Shown piece after piece: positions 1 through 13,100 of a DNA stretch of 64,000 nt. The first letter of the stretch is position 1. The number at the start of each line of letters is the position of its first letter. A program made the translations under genes and the position numbers. The stretch is from Antedon mediterranea. Taxonomy: Eukaryota; Echinodermata; Crinoidea; Comatulida; Antedonidae. The DNA lies in assembly GCF_964355755.1 (NCBI RefSeq), contig NC_092673.1:11971001-12035000 (forward strand), given 5' to 3'. A model generated the notes under the pieces. That model ran no database searches. It saw only the letters and a program-made list of their open reading frames with translations, and was not told where the DNA came from.

Positions 1-75
1 TTTTATCATTCACCAAATGCCATTAGTTGTACCATTACACGAATTTAAAACATTCAAATGTTATTTGTTTTATAT

Positions 76-577
76 AACATCTAAATAGATTCTGTCATTT
101 GAATCAAATAAAAGGTAGGTATGGATTTTATAAATGCACCTACTGTTAGTGTTAATTATGTCAACAAACAACTAAACAAGCCTAGGCCTAGAAAGCAATA
201 CCAAACTTATCTAGGCTAATTAGGTTTTTTCAAACGATTCCATGTCTTGTAGAAATGTTCCCATTAATTAATCAAAATCCTAAAAACGATCTATTAAGTT
301 AATTTAAATGCCTTTTTGAATGAAATTAGTACATATATCTCTCTAAATCGTACTAAAAAATCTGCTGCTGGTGTTTACAAACAAAACAGGCAAGACAACA
401 GGTGGCGCTGTTGTATTTCACAGTAATTTCTATGCTAGATTTTGTTTCCATCCGCGAAACATTTTTTTTTTTTTTCGTACACAAAATGTTTAAAAAGTAC
501 TATTAAAAGATGCGTACTATTGCACGGCATGTGACCCACAATCATCCAATCAAATAACAGGAACTTATTTAGGTGTT
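76..577. repeat. MITE copy A (TIR element of about 0.5 kb)
   Basis: Imperfect terminal inverted repeats: AACATCTAAATAGATTCTGT at 76-95 continues to 103 and is mirrored at 550-577 (TCAAATAACAGGAACTTATT and on). The interior 360-545 is the reverse complement of 10540-10790, so this is one family with two copies in opposite orientation. No coding capacity. It lies in a RAB14 intron. Similarity to the other copy also covers bases 1-75 outside the inverted repeats. Confidence 0.7.
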
Positions 578-640
578 CCAACTCGGCCCTAAACCGTCTC
601 GGCCAAAGTCAAGGTGGCCCCTAGTCAAGTTGGCCGCAAG
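578..640. repeat. fragment of the GGCCGA foldback repeat
   Basis: The text CGGCCCTAAACCGTCTCGGC followed by CAAAGTCAAG repeats matches the terminal arms of the larger foldback element at 25321-26085. It abuts the end of MITE copy A. This is only one arm, so it is a remnant or a solo end. Confidence 0.6.
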
Positions 641-704
641 CTTTCTCTATAATAAAAATACTTTGAATCTTATCTTTTGTTTTTTCCTTTTTGTGCTTGT
701 AAAG

Positions 705-3700
705 TGGTGAAAATGTTGAAGAAGCATTCTTGGACACAGCAAAGAAAATATATCAAAATATTCAAGATGGAAGGTTAGTTTTTTTATAAGAAGTTCTAAA
801 AATACAGTAACTTCAAAAGTGTATTTCATGATTATATAGTAAACTATAGTTTACAATATACAATCATTACTATTATCATAATAATACAGTGTTCTCCCTA
901 GGATTCACATCAAGCTTCCGTCCTAAGCTTCCGTCGGCATTCCGAAACTAAGTACATGAGTCACAGCCCCACCATGGTTTGCGCTGTGGCGAAGCGAATT
1001 TTGTTAATTGACACCTCTAGATGGCCGGAAATGGTACTCTTGCACGTAACATTCATGTTGAATGAAACCTCTAGTTTGACTAGAAACAGTAAAAAGATCG
1101 TAGCTTACTTTTTCCGCCGGTAAACAAACGCGATAAGAGAATGTTATTGTGTTCAATACGAACATCAGGGAGAAGTCCCTGATGAATTAAAGCTAGGCCT
1201 ACTCATCAGTAGGACAACTCTGTAGTTGACTGGAAAGGACACTTCATAGCACGCTAGCAAACCGCGCGATCGTAGCCTAGTGTTTCCGCCAGTAAACATA
1301 TGCGATAAGAAACATTTTTTGTGTTTATTATTACGAACGTCAAGGGGAAGTCCCCGATGAAATAAAACTAGGCCTACTCATCTGTAGGACAACTCTGTAG
1401 TTGACTGGAAAGGACACTTCATAGCACGCTAGCAAACAGCACGATCGTAGCCTACTGGTAAACACGCGATAAGAAACATTTTATGCGTTCATTACGAACG
1501 TCAAGGGGAAGTCCCCAATGAAAACAAAAATATGCCTACTCATCAGTAGGACAACTGTAGTTGGCCAGAAACGACACTTGATAGCGCGTTAGCAAACAGT
1601 AAACCAATCATTGCCTACTACTAATCCCATCAATCCATAGAGAGTTGATTAATTCAGTGTGAAGTGATATTGAAAATATCATTGATATTTATTTTTTAAT
1701 ACACATAACATTTTTACAAGAAAAACAATACAATCAATCATTGTTTTAACTGAAAACTTTAGGACTGGGGAGAACACTGTAGTGTCCACAATGCGTAATT
1801 TTTCAGAATCAACTTTGTTGATTTTACTGTGTTACCCTTTTAGACCACTTGTTGTAGTGAAAGTGGTGTTATGCCATTGACTTGGTGGAAAAACAGAAAT
1901 TAAAATTATATCAAGGCCTTCAAAATACTCATGTCCGCAAAGCGACCGCAGCTGATTTTTTTTTGTGATGGGCACATGTGTGATTCTCCTATCTATGGGC
2001 ATTAAATAACTGGCTCTTTTAAAGATGTATTGTCCCCAAAAAAACATGAAAAATAAAGATTAATTAAATCAGACTTTGAATATGTTATTTTGTAGTTTTA
2101 ATAAGGCGTCATGTCCAAATGTTTCCAAACGTACAAACCGCGTCAAACGGTCACCGTTGATAGCTTGATCGTTTAACGCGTGCAACGATCGTAAAAGAGC
2201 TAATTAATTTATGCATTTAGTATTGTACCGCCCACCGCCCACTGTAATTGTTTAGCCGTTAGACGCGCGTTTAACGTTAAACGTCGCTTGTTTTACAATG
2301 TCTATGTGTCATCGCCTTTAGAAGCATAGACAATACACACAAACAATGTATTGTTCGCTAATTAAAATCCAATTTTTGTAGCCGCCCTACGCATCAGTTA
2401 TCCTAATTTGGCCGGAAACATCAGCCAACGAGACGACATCGGGCCCGTGGACCTCAGCTCACACAGAGAGAGTTCAGGCTAGCCTAGTTTCGGCGGCCTA
2501 CACTATAAATTGGGAATTGGGTTCAATAGCGAATTATAAAAACAACGACACCTAGGCTAGGACGCCAACAAAATATATGCAAAATAAATATATATTCCAT
2601 GTTAAGATTTTCCAGTCATATGCCTTTTAAATGATTAAGATATTGTGTAAAGAAAAAGGCCCGACCAGAATTTGGAGTGGGAAAAACATGCGAGTGGATC
2701 GGAGTCTGGGAACAGTTTAGATATAAATAGAGGAAATCCAGGAACACGATCTTAATAACTGTTTTATTGTCGTCAGCACAGCATCCACCACCCTCTAATG
2801 GACGGCCGGCCGTACTGAGTTAAAAAATATCATGTTAGAGGTTGGGGTAAAACATCGAGTAGTATCGCGTTTCATGCCAAAAAACCCAGGTCTGTATTAA
2901 TTACGGTCTTCTCTGTCGGCAATCTTTTTGAGCGACTTGAACGTTTTGATACCATAATTAGAATGAATGTTTTACCATCTTTTTTGTGGGCATCGTTTCT
3001 GGATCAACGGATGTTCGATATATACGAAGATCGCATCCACAATGGATTTTTTTTTTTCTTCAAATTTGCAAAAAGTTTTATGTCACAAAAGTGTCTGGTT
3101 TTACAGTATTATATTATGCTAGTAAATTCTAACTTAGTTAACAAAAATACAGCGACGACAAAGCTCAAAAGCCTTCACATTCCTTGTTTAATAAGTATAA
3201 TAATAATTATTATTAATACAACTAGGCCCTTGTGCAACGGAAAAATAGCCAATGATTTATATATTTATTTTCAAGAATATTTTACGAGGGTGGTCCATCC
3301 AGCCGAAGCTGATCAGGGACCCTCACAAAATTACGATATGACGAGACATATATAACAATAAAAATTTAATTAAAATAAATCAACTTTATAAAGATAAACA
3401 AAATAAAAAGCACAAAAATAGAATCAAACATTAAATGAATTAAATTAATGATCAGTCATCTTTTCAACGATCTAAATAAGATTACCGACCGGCAGAATTT
3501 GAAGTAAAAACATGTAAGCGCTGTGAACAGGAGGAGAAAGGGGATATCGCGTGACCAACATCTAGGTACTTGTTTACCTTTCTTATGTTATCGGCCTGCA
3601 ATCTATGAGCGCGCAAACACCGACGGTCGGCCGGGCCGAGCATTCACTGCTGCTATTTTTAGAAAACCTTTTTTTTTTATCGATCGGCTACTGTAGTAGA

Positions 3701-5789
3701 CGTTCGCTAATGCATTTAGAAGTGAGATGTGAATAGTTCACCAGTGGCGTGGCACATCGTGTTGCTTATTATAGGTGCTTATTTCTTCGTATGAACTTCC
3801 TAATGTTATTTTCAGTCGGCTATGTAAAAGAAAGCGACTAAAAAACATTCCAGGCCCCTGTTTATTATTAATATTAAATTATTTATTGAGGTTACGAACT
3901 TATAAACATTTTAGAATGATGTTTGAGATCGGCACCCCTGGAATACAATTCAGCTACAAACTCTCTTAATTAAAAGGCAAACTGAAACGGGAATTGTTTG
4001 GGCCTGTTTGTGATGACTCATCGTTAAACGACGTTCACGAAGCGATTCGCAACGATGTTAAACGATTCATAAAAATCAGTCAAGCATGTTAGTGGGCGGA
4101 ACTATTACAAGCTATGCATATTGTCCATTTTCCAAACGGTCTGACGATTTTAGAATTTTCACGCTAACGCTAAAACAAAAGAAAACGCGATTAACACGCT
4201 TTGTCAGTTTGAAAACATTTGGACATGACGCCTAAAGTTAATCACTTCCGTAGAAAAAAAACCTGGAAAAAATAATGTTTTCATTTCATAAAATGACAAA
4301 ATAAATGGTTAAATTCAACCAAAAACATTGGCGCTTTAAATTACATTTTTTCAGGTAAATACTTTTTTTTCGATCCAATTTTTGGTCAAAGTGGATAACT
4401 ATTATTTTACATTAAAATGGCATATTCAACAAAAAAATGTGTTAAGAATTATTTTTTTAGGGGGACAATACATCTTTAAACTAACACCCTCTATTCATAT
4501 TGTACATGCTGACACATGACAAACTTTTGCAAGTTACTACATTTTTTAATTGATATCAACTGCCATCGTAAGTTTTACGAATTCAAAACAATTCAAATTT
4601 GCAATTCAAAGAAAGTTTTCAACTTCGTTAGCCAATACCTGATACAACAATGCAAAAAGATTTGACTGTGATTCAGTTTTCATGTCTTTGTCATCCTCTT
4701 TGTTATGCAAATTTGCTAAGTCATCTCATTGGTCATCGGTGACTCTGTGAATTTGCGCTTGCATGTTTAACTTTATAGTCAAAATCTGTGATCCATGAAA
4801 GTTTGATCAAGGAATCTCATGAATGAAATTATGCCGACGGCGATGAATGCACATAAATCTCTGTAATTAACTTCTGGCTAAATAAAGGCAATGCGACAAC
4901 ATTGGGCCTACACTAATGAAAATATATTGAGTATGTTTTTTTAAAAAAATAGTTACATGCAGACTAAATAAAACGTCCTATCTCAGTACTGCAGAAAGAA
5001 AATCATGATAATAATCTTCTGTTCCCAGAGTGTTCACATGAGATTTGTTTTTGTTTTTTTTGGTGGCAAAGCATGTGTGTAGATCTGGTCTTGGCCTACT
5101 AGACTTTTGTTTACTTTCAAACATGCAAGCAAAGTTAACAGATTCAGTCCTGTCTTAAATCACTAACATGCAAGCAAAGTTAACAGATTCAGTCCTGTCT
5201 TAAATCACTAACATGCAAGCAAAGTTAACAGATTCAGTCCTGTCTTAAATCACTAACATTTAACAGATTCAGTCCTGTCTTAAATCACTAACATTTAACA
5301 GATTCAGTCCTGTCTTAAATCACTAACATTTAACAGATTCAGTCCTGTCTTAAATCACTAACATTTAACAGATTCAGTCCTGTCTTAAATCACTAACATT
5401 TAACAGATTCAGTCCTGTCTTAAATCACTAACATTTAACAGATTCAGTCCTGTCTTAAATCACTAACATTTTACAATTTAGTGTATTCTATTCTATATGT
5501 GTACAATATTATTGAAGATCAAAAATGTTTAAATTATGTACACATCTGAGTAGTGTATTACATCATTGATGCTCTTGTCATTTATTACAGGTTTTAAACT
5601 ATAAATTACTGTACACTTAATTGCTTTACATTTACAATAAATAATGGAACTGCTGTACTATTTTTTCCCCTTATAATTAGTTTGGACTTGAATGCTGCAG
5701 AATCTGGAGTTCAACATAAGCCATCAGCACCCAGATCAAATGCTTTAAACAGTGATCAGCAACAAAATAAAGAAGGATGCTCATGCTAA
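705..5789 (+). CDS. RAB14: RAB14 small GTPase, last two coding exons (partial)
   Basis: Rab14 is a prenylated small GTPase of trans-Golgi and endosome traffic. Only the C-terminal end is here. Exon 705-773 starts after an AG at 703-704 with the last base of a split codon and reads [22 protein letters not shown], ending before a GTTAGT donor. The final exon 5681-5789 completes a split serine codon (AG|T) and reads [18 protein letters not shown], a stretch diagnostic of Rab14, then a divergent hypervariable tail and GCSC-stop. The CxC end is the double geranylgeranylation signal and corresponds to GCGC in vertebrates. The intron between them is 4.9 kb and full of repeats. The G-domain exons lie upstream of the window. 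Family identity is near certain; the symbol is by homology from memory. Confidence 0.95.
887..1779. mobile_element. non-autonomous DNA transposon with CAGTGTTCTCCC ends
   Basis: The left end CAGTGTTCTCCC at 887 is mirrored by GGGGAGAACACTG ending at 1779. Flanking bases are TA on both sides; no longer target duplication is visible. The interior holds about three tandem units of 180-200 bp, each with CGAACRTCA, GGGAAGTCCC, GCCTACTCATC, AGGACAACT and TAGCRCGYTAGCAAAC. The segment 980-1040 (GCGAAGCGAATTTTGTTAA and TAGATGGCCGGAAA) is shared with the element at 14522-15589, so the two families are related. No transposase is visible. Confidence 0.75.
1780..2103. other. intron DNA with one arm of a dispersed repeat
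   Basis: 2016-2040 (GATGTATTGTCCCC) is mirrored at 4455-4480 (GGGGACAATACATC). The arms bracket the AGGCGTC element, so a second family seems to have been split. No exon is seen. Confidence 0.4.
2104..4233. mobile_element. 2.1-kb TIR transposon (AGGCGTCATGTCC ends)
   Basis: The left end AGGCGTCATGTCCAAATG at 2104 is mirrored by CATTTGGACATGACGCCT ending at 4233, with imperfect inverted similarity continuing inward for over 30 bp. A second inverted pair lies inside: GTTTAACGCG and CAACGATCG near 2170-2195 against AACGATGTTAAACGAT near 4050. No transposase domain is readable; the longest internal ORF (2963-3355) shows no recognisable motif. Target duplication is unclear. Confidence 0.7.
4234..5120. 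other. RAB14 intron DNA; 4300-4480 is a dispersed repeat
   Basis: 4360-4480 (TTTTTTTCGATCCAATTTTTGG and on to GGACAATACATCTTTAA) is similar to 49225-49375, which marks a dispersed family. The remainder shows no feature. Confidence 0.4.
5121..5465. repeat. minisatellite: three 45-bp then six 35-bp units
   Basis: Three copies of a 45-bp unit beginning ACATGCAAGCAAAGTTAACA are followed by six copies of a 35-bp unit beginning ACATTTAACAGATTCAG. Both share the TTAACAGATTCAGTCCTGTC to TTAAATCACTA core. The units look identical within each class, which points to very recent expansion. The array ends about 215 bp before the last RAB14 exon. Confidence 0.97.
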
Positions 5790-8700
5790 CATCATGTAAA
5801 AATACATACACAGTTGTAAATTTATTACTGCAATTTTATCCAAATTAATTTGAATAACATCAATGCTATAATCTTAGTAAAATGTTTGAAGTATATGTAC
5901 ACCTGCATTGTTTGTTAATGAAATTCCTTTTTTATAGTGTAAGGAATTATACCATTGTTTATAACCATTATTAGATAAATGCCAGTGTCAAACTATGATA
6001 TACTGTATATCTATTAGTAAACTTGCCTTCTGGCTTGTCTAAACACAGTACAAGAATATTTATTATCCTCTGTAATACTTGTTTCCAAATATTGTCATTA
6101 CTTTATGTTATGCAACTATAATAAATTGTAATTAGAATTTTGGGTTTAAAATTTGTATTTATATTAAACCATTTGCTACCAAATTGATAACCCAAATAAA
6201 TGATATTGTCAGGCACCAGCCACCTGACTGACCATACCTGCTCTACCTTTTTAAAAGATGATGCTGAAGTATTGTATTATCAATTTGGTAACAAATAATT
6301 TGATATATTAGTACGGAGTAGAATTGTGTAACTGGATTTAGGCTCGTTGCTAGTTGAATGTCTATCCTGTCCCGAATGAGCTATTGGTTTGCACAACAAA
6401 TGCCTAAGACAATCATCTATGGTAAACCTATAAAATATAACCTAATTTGATATTCTTTTTCTGAAATACTTTATATCAAACAAAACAGCCCTAGGGTCAT
6501 AATGATGTGAACAACATTTCTTTTAACCTACTTTGAATACAACAGATATTTCCAACTTTGAGTTGTCTGTTGTAAATGTAAATTTCACCAGATACTCTGT
6601 GACAAATTAATTTAGAGAAATCAACATTATTTACCAACCTATGATTATTATTTTACCGATAATTATTATAAGATCTAGTAATTTGTAAAAACATCTATTG
6701 TTAAGTAAATTCATGTTGTGTAAACCTAAACAATTTGGTATCTATTTTGGCTGACAAATAGATTGGTACACTTGGACATATAGGTCCATGATACTATGCA
6801 GTATTACAAAACCCAAGTATGACGATCAGTGGCCAAATTGTGAAAAGCAAGATTAAATAAAAACAATGTGTGAATGCCACTGAACTGATTGGCCATTTGA
6901 AATAAGTAGCTATTGCCAATTCCATAGCTAATAGATTCGGTCAATTGATACTTGTTAACAGTACAGTGCAACATTTAACTATTCTGGAAACGTTCACATT
7001 GGATAGAATCCATTTCATGTTCAGATCTTTCTTGTACAGTAAATGGAATACCAATCGGTCGTTTCCTATGTAATCATACAGTGGTTGTGGCGGATCCAGT
7101 ATTAGTGTTATAGATACTAAACAATATATACTATTGTTATTGAAATCTGATATTTAGAATAAATTATGTTTAAATTTCATCAAAATTTAATTATACTAGG
7201 GTATAAAAGAAAATGAGATTATCGTGGTGGGGAGTACAAGTTAGGCTATAAATGTTTTCATTAATATTCTCTGTTATGCTCATTATTCAGAAAAAAGGTA
7301 GATAGATACACATGTAAATTGGAATTGCATTGAATAACCTGTTGTTATATACAAGATGTATGTTATGTATTGATTATAAATATTCTTGGTAAAAGAGGAA
7401 TTATGCTTGATTATATTCAAACATTGTGGTTTTGTTTTATCAAATTGAATTTACAATATATTTTGTTTGTGGCTGGTTATCTTTTGGTGAATAAGTGAAT
7501 GAATATTTGCATGTAAAAGTGTTGTGTATGGGATCAATGGAAATGGACATTCCTGTAAAGTATTTTATGATATTAGCTAGTGTTTTTTTTAAAATACTTA
7601 TTGCATTTTAAAGTTACAATAATTATTAATTTGTTGTTATAAAATGTCACAAGTAACAAGCTGCTGCAAATCATTATTGGCTACAGGTTCTTTTATCTTA
7701 ATATTTGGTCATATTTATTTTAATAAACACCCCAATTGTTCAGGGGTTTTGTAGCAACAACTTTATTCTAAGGAGGCATTTATTCAATGGGGGCTTTTTT
7801 TTGGGTAAAATGGTATTCATTATACTCAAATACTACTTAGATATGAAAAACTACAAAGCAATATCAAATTGATATGTTGTTTACTAATTAATATTACTTC
7901 TTGGAATTTGTTGACATTTCTTTCTGTGTATAATTTTTTGTTGCTACTAGTACTGTGATCATTGATTTCTACTTTCTACTGTTTTTTTTATGAACTATTG
8001 ATTGTTTCATATTATTCCATTGGAACTGTGTACTTTTACGAACTTTAGTGGAGAAATGTACATTTGAAATCTGTATTATTATTATTATTATTATAGTATT
8101 GACTTTGAAGTTGTCTATTCTAATACCAGTGGCCATATTCACCATTCACACTAAGCCTAAGGGAAACAAAAATCTCCTATCTAAGTGAATACAATTTAAA
8201 TATTTACTTAATATTTAAGGAAACTATCTCACTTAAGTGTAGTTGGTGAATACGGCGACTGGTTTTGATTATTGTCAGAGACTAGGAGGAATCCACTTTT
8301 AATCAATAATGTAAAATATTGTTTTCATTACTAACAGTTGTAACATTCCAATAGTTATCCCTTATATATGGCATTTTTGGTTTTAGATCTTTTTTTCTAT
8401 CTTATTGATATTGGGTATTATTGCTATTATTTTTGTAGAAATTAACCTCATAAAACTACTTGTTTACTGTATTCATCTCATTAAAGACAATTTACAAACA
8501 GCAATAGAGAACGGAAACTCTACATTTTAGGGGAGTCTGTGGCTATTATTCACCATTCACCCTTCCTACTCTTAAACGTTTTCCGTCAATCACATGATTG
8601 TTTCCATTTGAGGATTGTTTGTTATTGTGTTGATATTCACAAATTAAAATTTAGAAGATAGATATTACTTAATAGTAAGTATGGTAAGTGAAATATTTAA

Positions 8701-9600
8701 GTAGTAATAGTAACTGTGTCATGGATCTATAATATAGGTCCATGGTATAGTTGTTGTAGCTTTCTTGGCCTTTGAATTATTTTCAGATGTGTTCGTCTAA
8801 ACAATCCTGCTGGATCCGCCACTTCAGTTGATTTAAATTATACATATTTAAACTTAGCCAATCTATGAAGGGTTATTTTTATCTACCAAGTACACCACAC
8901 AACCAGTATGTAGAGTTAGTAGGTTGAAATACCTAATTATTATAGGTTTATATAATTTAAATAGGTAAATATAATTATTAATCATTAATATAATATAATT
9001 ATATCATTGTTGTAACAAAGAACTGTATAATATAGGATGTTTTTAAGTATACTGCATCTTCACATACAATATAATTGTTTTAAATATTTTTATGGAAAGT
9101 GGTATAGTGATATGAAGGCGCAATAACAATGATCAGAAATGGTAAATCATGTTCTTTCTATTTCATTGTACAGTAATAACAATGCCGTAATATAATAAAT
9201 AAAATTGTAAATGTAAAGGTTTTTTTTTCCTTTTTTGCCCACAAGTAGTGTTGATAGAATTGATTATTACTGTATCTATTAAATCTGATCTGAATTTGTT
9301 CATACCTAATCAGCTGATCAGCAAACTATTTGTAAATATTTCGCCACGAATAATTTATCAAATACAAAATAATAATAATTTTTAGAACCTAAAATCACAT
9401 ATGTACAAACAATAAAGGCACCTTTATAAGAAAAAGTTGCATAAGTACACAATAAATTGGCCTACTATTGAATTCAATCAGTTTTGCAAACATAGGCCAT
9501 ACTACTACTAGGCCATTTTTAAAAATGAAATACATTTATGAAATACATTACAGAGTCATTAACCAGTAACAACAGTGATACATTTAAAAGTAATTTGGAT
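5790..9600 (+). other. RAB14 3' UTR and AT-rich intergenic DNA
   Basis: No ORF or known family is visible here. The first AATAAA after the RAB14 stop is at 6120-6125, about 330 bases downstream, and others follow (for example within 9190-9205), so the UTR may be short or run for kilobases. A GGCC-poor stretch with an (ATT)n run lies near 8075-8092. 7725-7860 resembles a dispersed repeat also seen near 39730-39970 and 44950-45170, with phrases such as AATAAACACC and CATTTATTCAATGG. Confidence 0.5.
6120..6125 (+). promoter_or_regulatory. candidate polyadenylation signal of RAB14
   Basis: This is the first AATAAA downstream of the RAB14 stop codon. Its use cannot be judged without transcript data, and later copies exist. 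Confidence 0.35.
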
Positions 9601-9603
9601 ATC

Positions 9604-9915
9604 CAATTATTTGCCTGGGAAGACAGGGGCTCAGCAGATTAAAAAATCATATCTGTACAACACAATTACACTTTTATTAGCTCTTTTTAAAATCTATATT
9701 CTTTACAGTTATGATACATCAATTTGCTGGAAAGACAGGGGCACAGCAGATTAAAAAATCATCACCATACAACACAATCACATTTTTATTAACTCTTTTT
9801 AAAATCTATATTCTTTACAATTATGACAGATCAATTTTCCTGGGAAGACGTGCACAGCAGATTCAAGAATCATTAATTATCTTAAGAACACAATTATATT
9901 TTTAATAATTTAATA
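9604..9915. repeat. three imperfect units of about 112 bp
   Basis: The phrase GGAAGACAGGGGC..CAGCAGATTAAAAAATCAT followed by CACAATTACA and CTTTTTAAAATCTATATTC recurs at about 9616, 9730 and 9842, the last unit being shorter and diverged. It lies in the space between RAB14 and the minus-strand gene. Confidence 0.85.
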
Positions 9916-10002
9916 ATATATTTTTTTAATTAACTTCTATAAAAGAAATACCATGTACAGTGTGAAATTTTGTATCACAGAAAATTATACAAATATCCAG
10001 TT

Positions 10003-10017
10003 TTTATTCAATTTATT
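10003..10017 (-). promoter_or_regulatory. candidate polyadenylation signals of the tektin-like gene
   Basis: Two AATAAA words on the minus strand (TTTATT at 10003-10008 and 10012-10017 on +) lie 85-100 bases past the stop codon, a typical distance for a short 3' UTR. Confidence 0.5.
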
Positions 10018-10101
10018 AATTTCACAACATTATTTGACATATTTAATGCATATCAAATTGAATATGAAAAGCCCAATGTTAATTTTTCTGATGGTTGAAA
10101 T

Positions 10102-13100
10102 CTACACGCTGCCCATTACCCATCGGTGGTTGGCTAAACGTCTACGCATTCGGACAACTGCAGAATCCACACTGGCTCCAGCTTTTTTGTGGTAAATATC
10201 TTCCTGTAAGCGATTTCTAGCCATTTGCATGAGAGCGATGTTTCGACTGGTAGTCATCAAAGATTGATCAAGTGCACCAGCTCCCTACAAGCATAAACAA
10301 ATTTGATTTTAATAAATTATTTTCTGTACCAAGTTATTTTGGTATACAGTACAACCCGTCGTTTGGTACACTTGCCTGCGAAACAAATGATGAGCAATAA
10401 TTGTTTTAAGACTAAAACCAACCCCTATTCAGGGGACACTTTGTTCCCTGAGGTTTTACTCTATTTCCAATCCTATAATGCAATGTTTTACAACCATTAG
10501 ATAATTATATATTATATAACACCTAAATAAATTCCTGTCATTTGATTGGACGAATGTGGGTCACATGGCGTGCAATAGTACGCACTATTAAACGATCGTT
10601 TAATAGCACTTTTTAAAACATTTTTGTGTACGAAAAAAAAAAATTTTCGCGGATGAAAAAAAAATCTAGTATATATTTTTGCTGTGAAATACAACAGCGC
10701 CACCTGTCGCCTGGCCTCAGTTTTGTTTGTAATGTTTGTAAAAACAACCGAGAGATATGCAGCAGCAGATTTTTGTGTACGATTTGGAGATATATATGTA
10801 CTAATTTCATTCAAAAAGGCATTTAAATTAGCTTTAGATCATTTTTAGGATTTGATTAATTAATGGGAACATCTCTACAATACGTGGAATCGTTGGAATA
10901 AACATAATTAGCCTGGATTAATTACAGTTGCCTGTCGAAGTTTCGTATTTCTGTCTTTCAGCCTAGGCCTGTTAGTATTAGGCTGGCCTAGGCGTTTTAG
11001 CCTTGCTAGGCCTAGGATTGTTTGTTATAAATAATAAATAAAAACCAAATGTTACTGTTAATCAATGTGAAACAAATGTAGACCTTGGCTAGGCCTACAT
11101 TTTATTTGATTCAAATGACAGGAATTTATTTATATAAAACAAATAATGTTTTATATTCGTGTAATGGTACAAATAATGGCTTTTGGTGAATGATGAAAGG
11201 TTATATCTAACCTTTTATCATTCACCTCATGCCATTATTTGTACCATTACACTCATAAACATTCATTATTTGTATATTATAAACCTAATCATATAATAAC
11301 CAACGTTAATACAAACTTGTGTACAATTATCGAATCCCAAATGACAACAATGTGTCCAGACGCTTCAAGCGTCAAACACGTAATAAGCAGTCATTTTTTG
11401 GGCCTGCTGTTTAGGTTGCATTTTACATGTTAACTCCACCCCATACATATTTGGAGTCATTGGTCGTAACATGGTCATCTAACCTATTGTGATGAGAATG
11501 AGACCTTTTGGATTTTTAAAGTAAAGGTACAGTTTTGAAAATAAACTAACCTTAATGATATCCTGTGCCTCTGGAAGGTTAGTACCAGGGTGTCGTTGGT
11601 AGACTCGTACTAAAGGTCTTGTAAGCCGTTCTCTTGTTTCCAAGTCCGACTGAAGTTCAGGGCCTACAGTGTAGCCCTGTGCCTTTTCTGTGGCATCATA
11701 CCAACGCTTTGCTCTGTGAATGGCATGTCTGTTTTCTCCTAGTGCTACTTGAAGATGTTGCTGATAAATGAATAACAGAAAATTGTGACAGTTTCAAATA
11801 TCAACACAAAAGTGGCATAATTATTGAAATGTTTTTCTAGAAATTCTGGTTTTTAAAATTTACTAATTTTGAAACCTTTTAGACCTAAAGTGAATGTTGG
11901 TTTTGGGAAAATTCCCAGTTTTATGAGTGCTATCCAATTTGTAAACTGTATTCAGAACCAGAACAGGGAAACAATTATAACTAATAATCTAATACAGTAT
12001 TATGAATATTTATTCCACTCACTTGTAAAGATACAGTTTCTGCAACCTTTTTATTAAGACCACTATTGACAGCTTGGTGTGCTGTGCTCTGCAGTTTATG
12101 TGTGTTTTCAATTGCTTCTTTGATTTCTTTTCTTAGTGAAACTGATCTCTGTCTGGCCTCTCTAGCTTGTGCCATAGATGCTGCAACTTCTGGCGTGAAT
12201 GGTCCCAGTGGATCTAGCACTGGATTTTCTGTTAATTCACCATCATTAGTTGGTGATTTCTCTCCTTCATTTAAATCTTGAATATTTGCATCTATTTGTT
12301 GAGTATATCCAAACCCGTTAGATCCAAATGTCATTATCTTGTCCTGTCTAGATGTGCGGCCACTATTTCGGGAATTTCGACCACTAATTCGGTTTGAGTT
12401 AGTCACCGATGATAAAGCATGGCATAGCAGATCCAACACTCTGTTTCTTTCTTGTAAAACTGCATTCAAACGTTTCCTACACACATCCAGCACCTGTGAA
12501 AGATGTACATATTCTTGAAACAAAAATACCAACATTGCAAAGAGTAATCTAAGGAAATATAGGCACAGTGAGTGCTTTGAAAATAATATAGGCCCACCTA
12601 GGCCTATTATTATGCATTCATGAAGAAATATTTTATACCTGTAGTTGTTTCTGAACAACTCTTAACTTGTTCTCCAATGACTTTTTAAGATGATACAAAT
12701 GTTGAAGCTCTTTTTCAAGCAATCCATCTGCTCCATCTCTGGGCTAAAAAATATAAAAATTATAATGTAATGTCTATAAAGTTTAGTTTGAAATAACAAT
12801 CATGCATCAAAAGATATAACATTAAAAGATTTGTTTTGTTTCTCTAGTCTTAATGAGAATGTGCATTTTACAACCAGTCCCTACTCGTACTAGGCCTAGC
12901 CTAGCCTAGTACTACTACTAATAGTTACTACTAGCTTAGGATAGCCTAGATAGGTAGATAGAACCCAGACACAAACTAAATTAGCTTACCCTTTCTCGCG
13001 ATGGTCTTGTTGATCTTACTTCTGTACTTATTTTGTTAAGAGCAATATCTTTACGGATGTGTTCAAGTTTCTTTTCTAATGCCTCTTTTCCACGAATAAG

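Noticed and set aside
2963-3355. 130-codon ORF inside the AGGCGTC transposon
   Set aside because: No motif, Phe/Ile-rich from AT-rich DNA, and it lies across a T-run; no transposase signature such as DDE spacing is visible.
10512-10826. Three overlapping ORFs of 65-100 codons on both strands
   Set aside because: They arise from the inverted-repeat MITE, which has a mirror copy at 76-577 without open frames.
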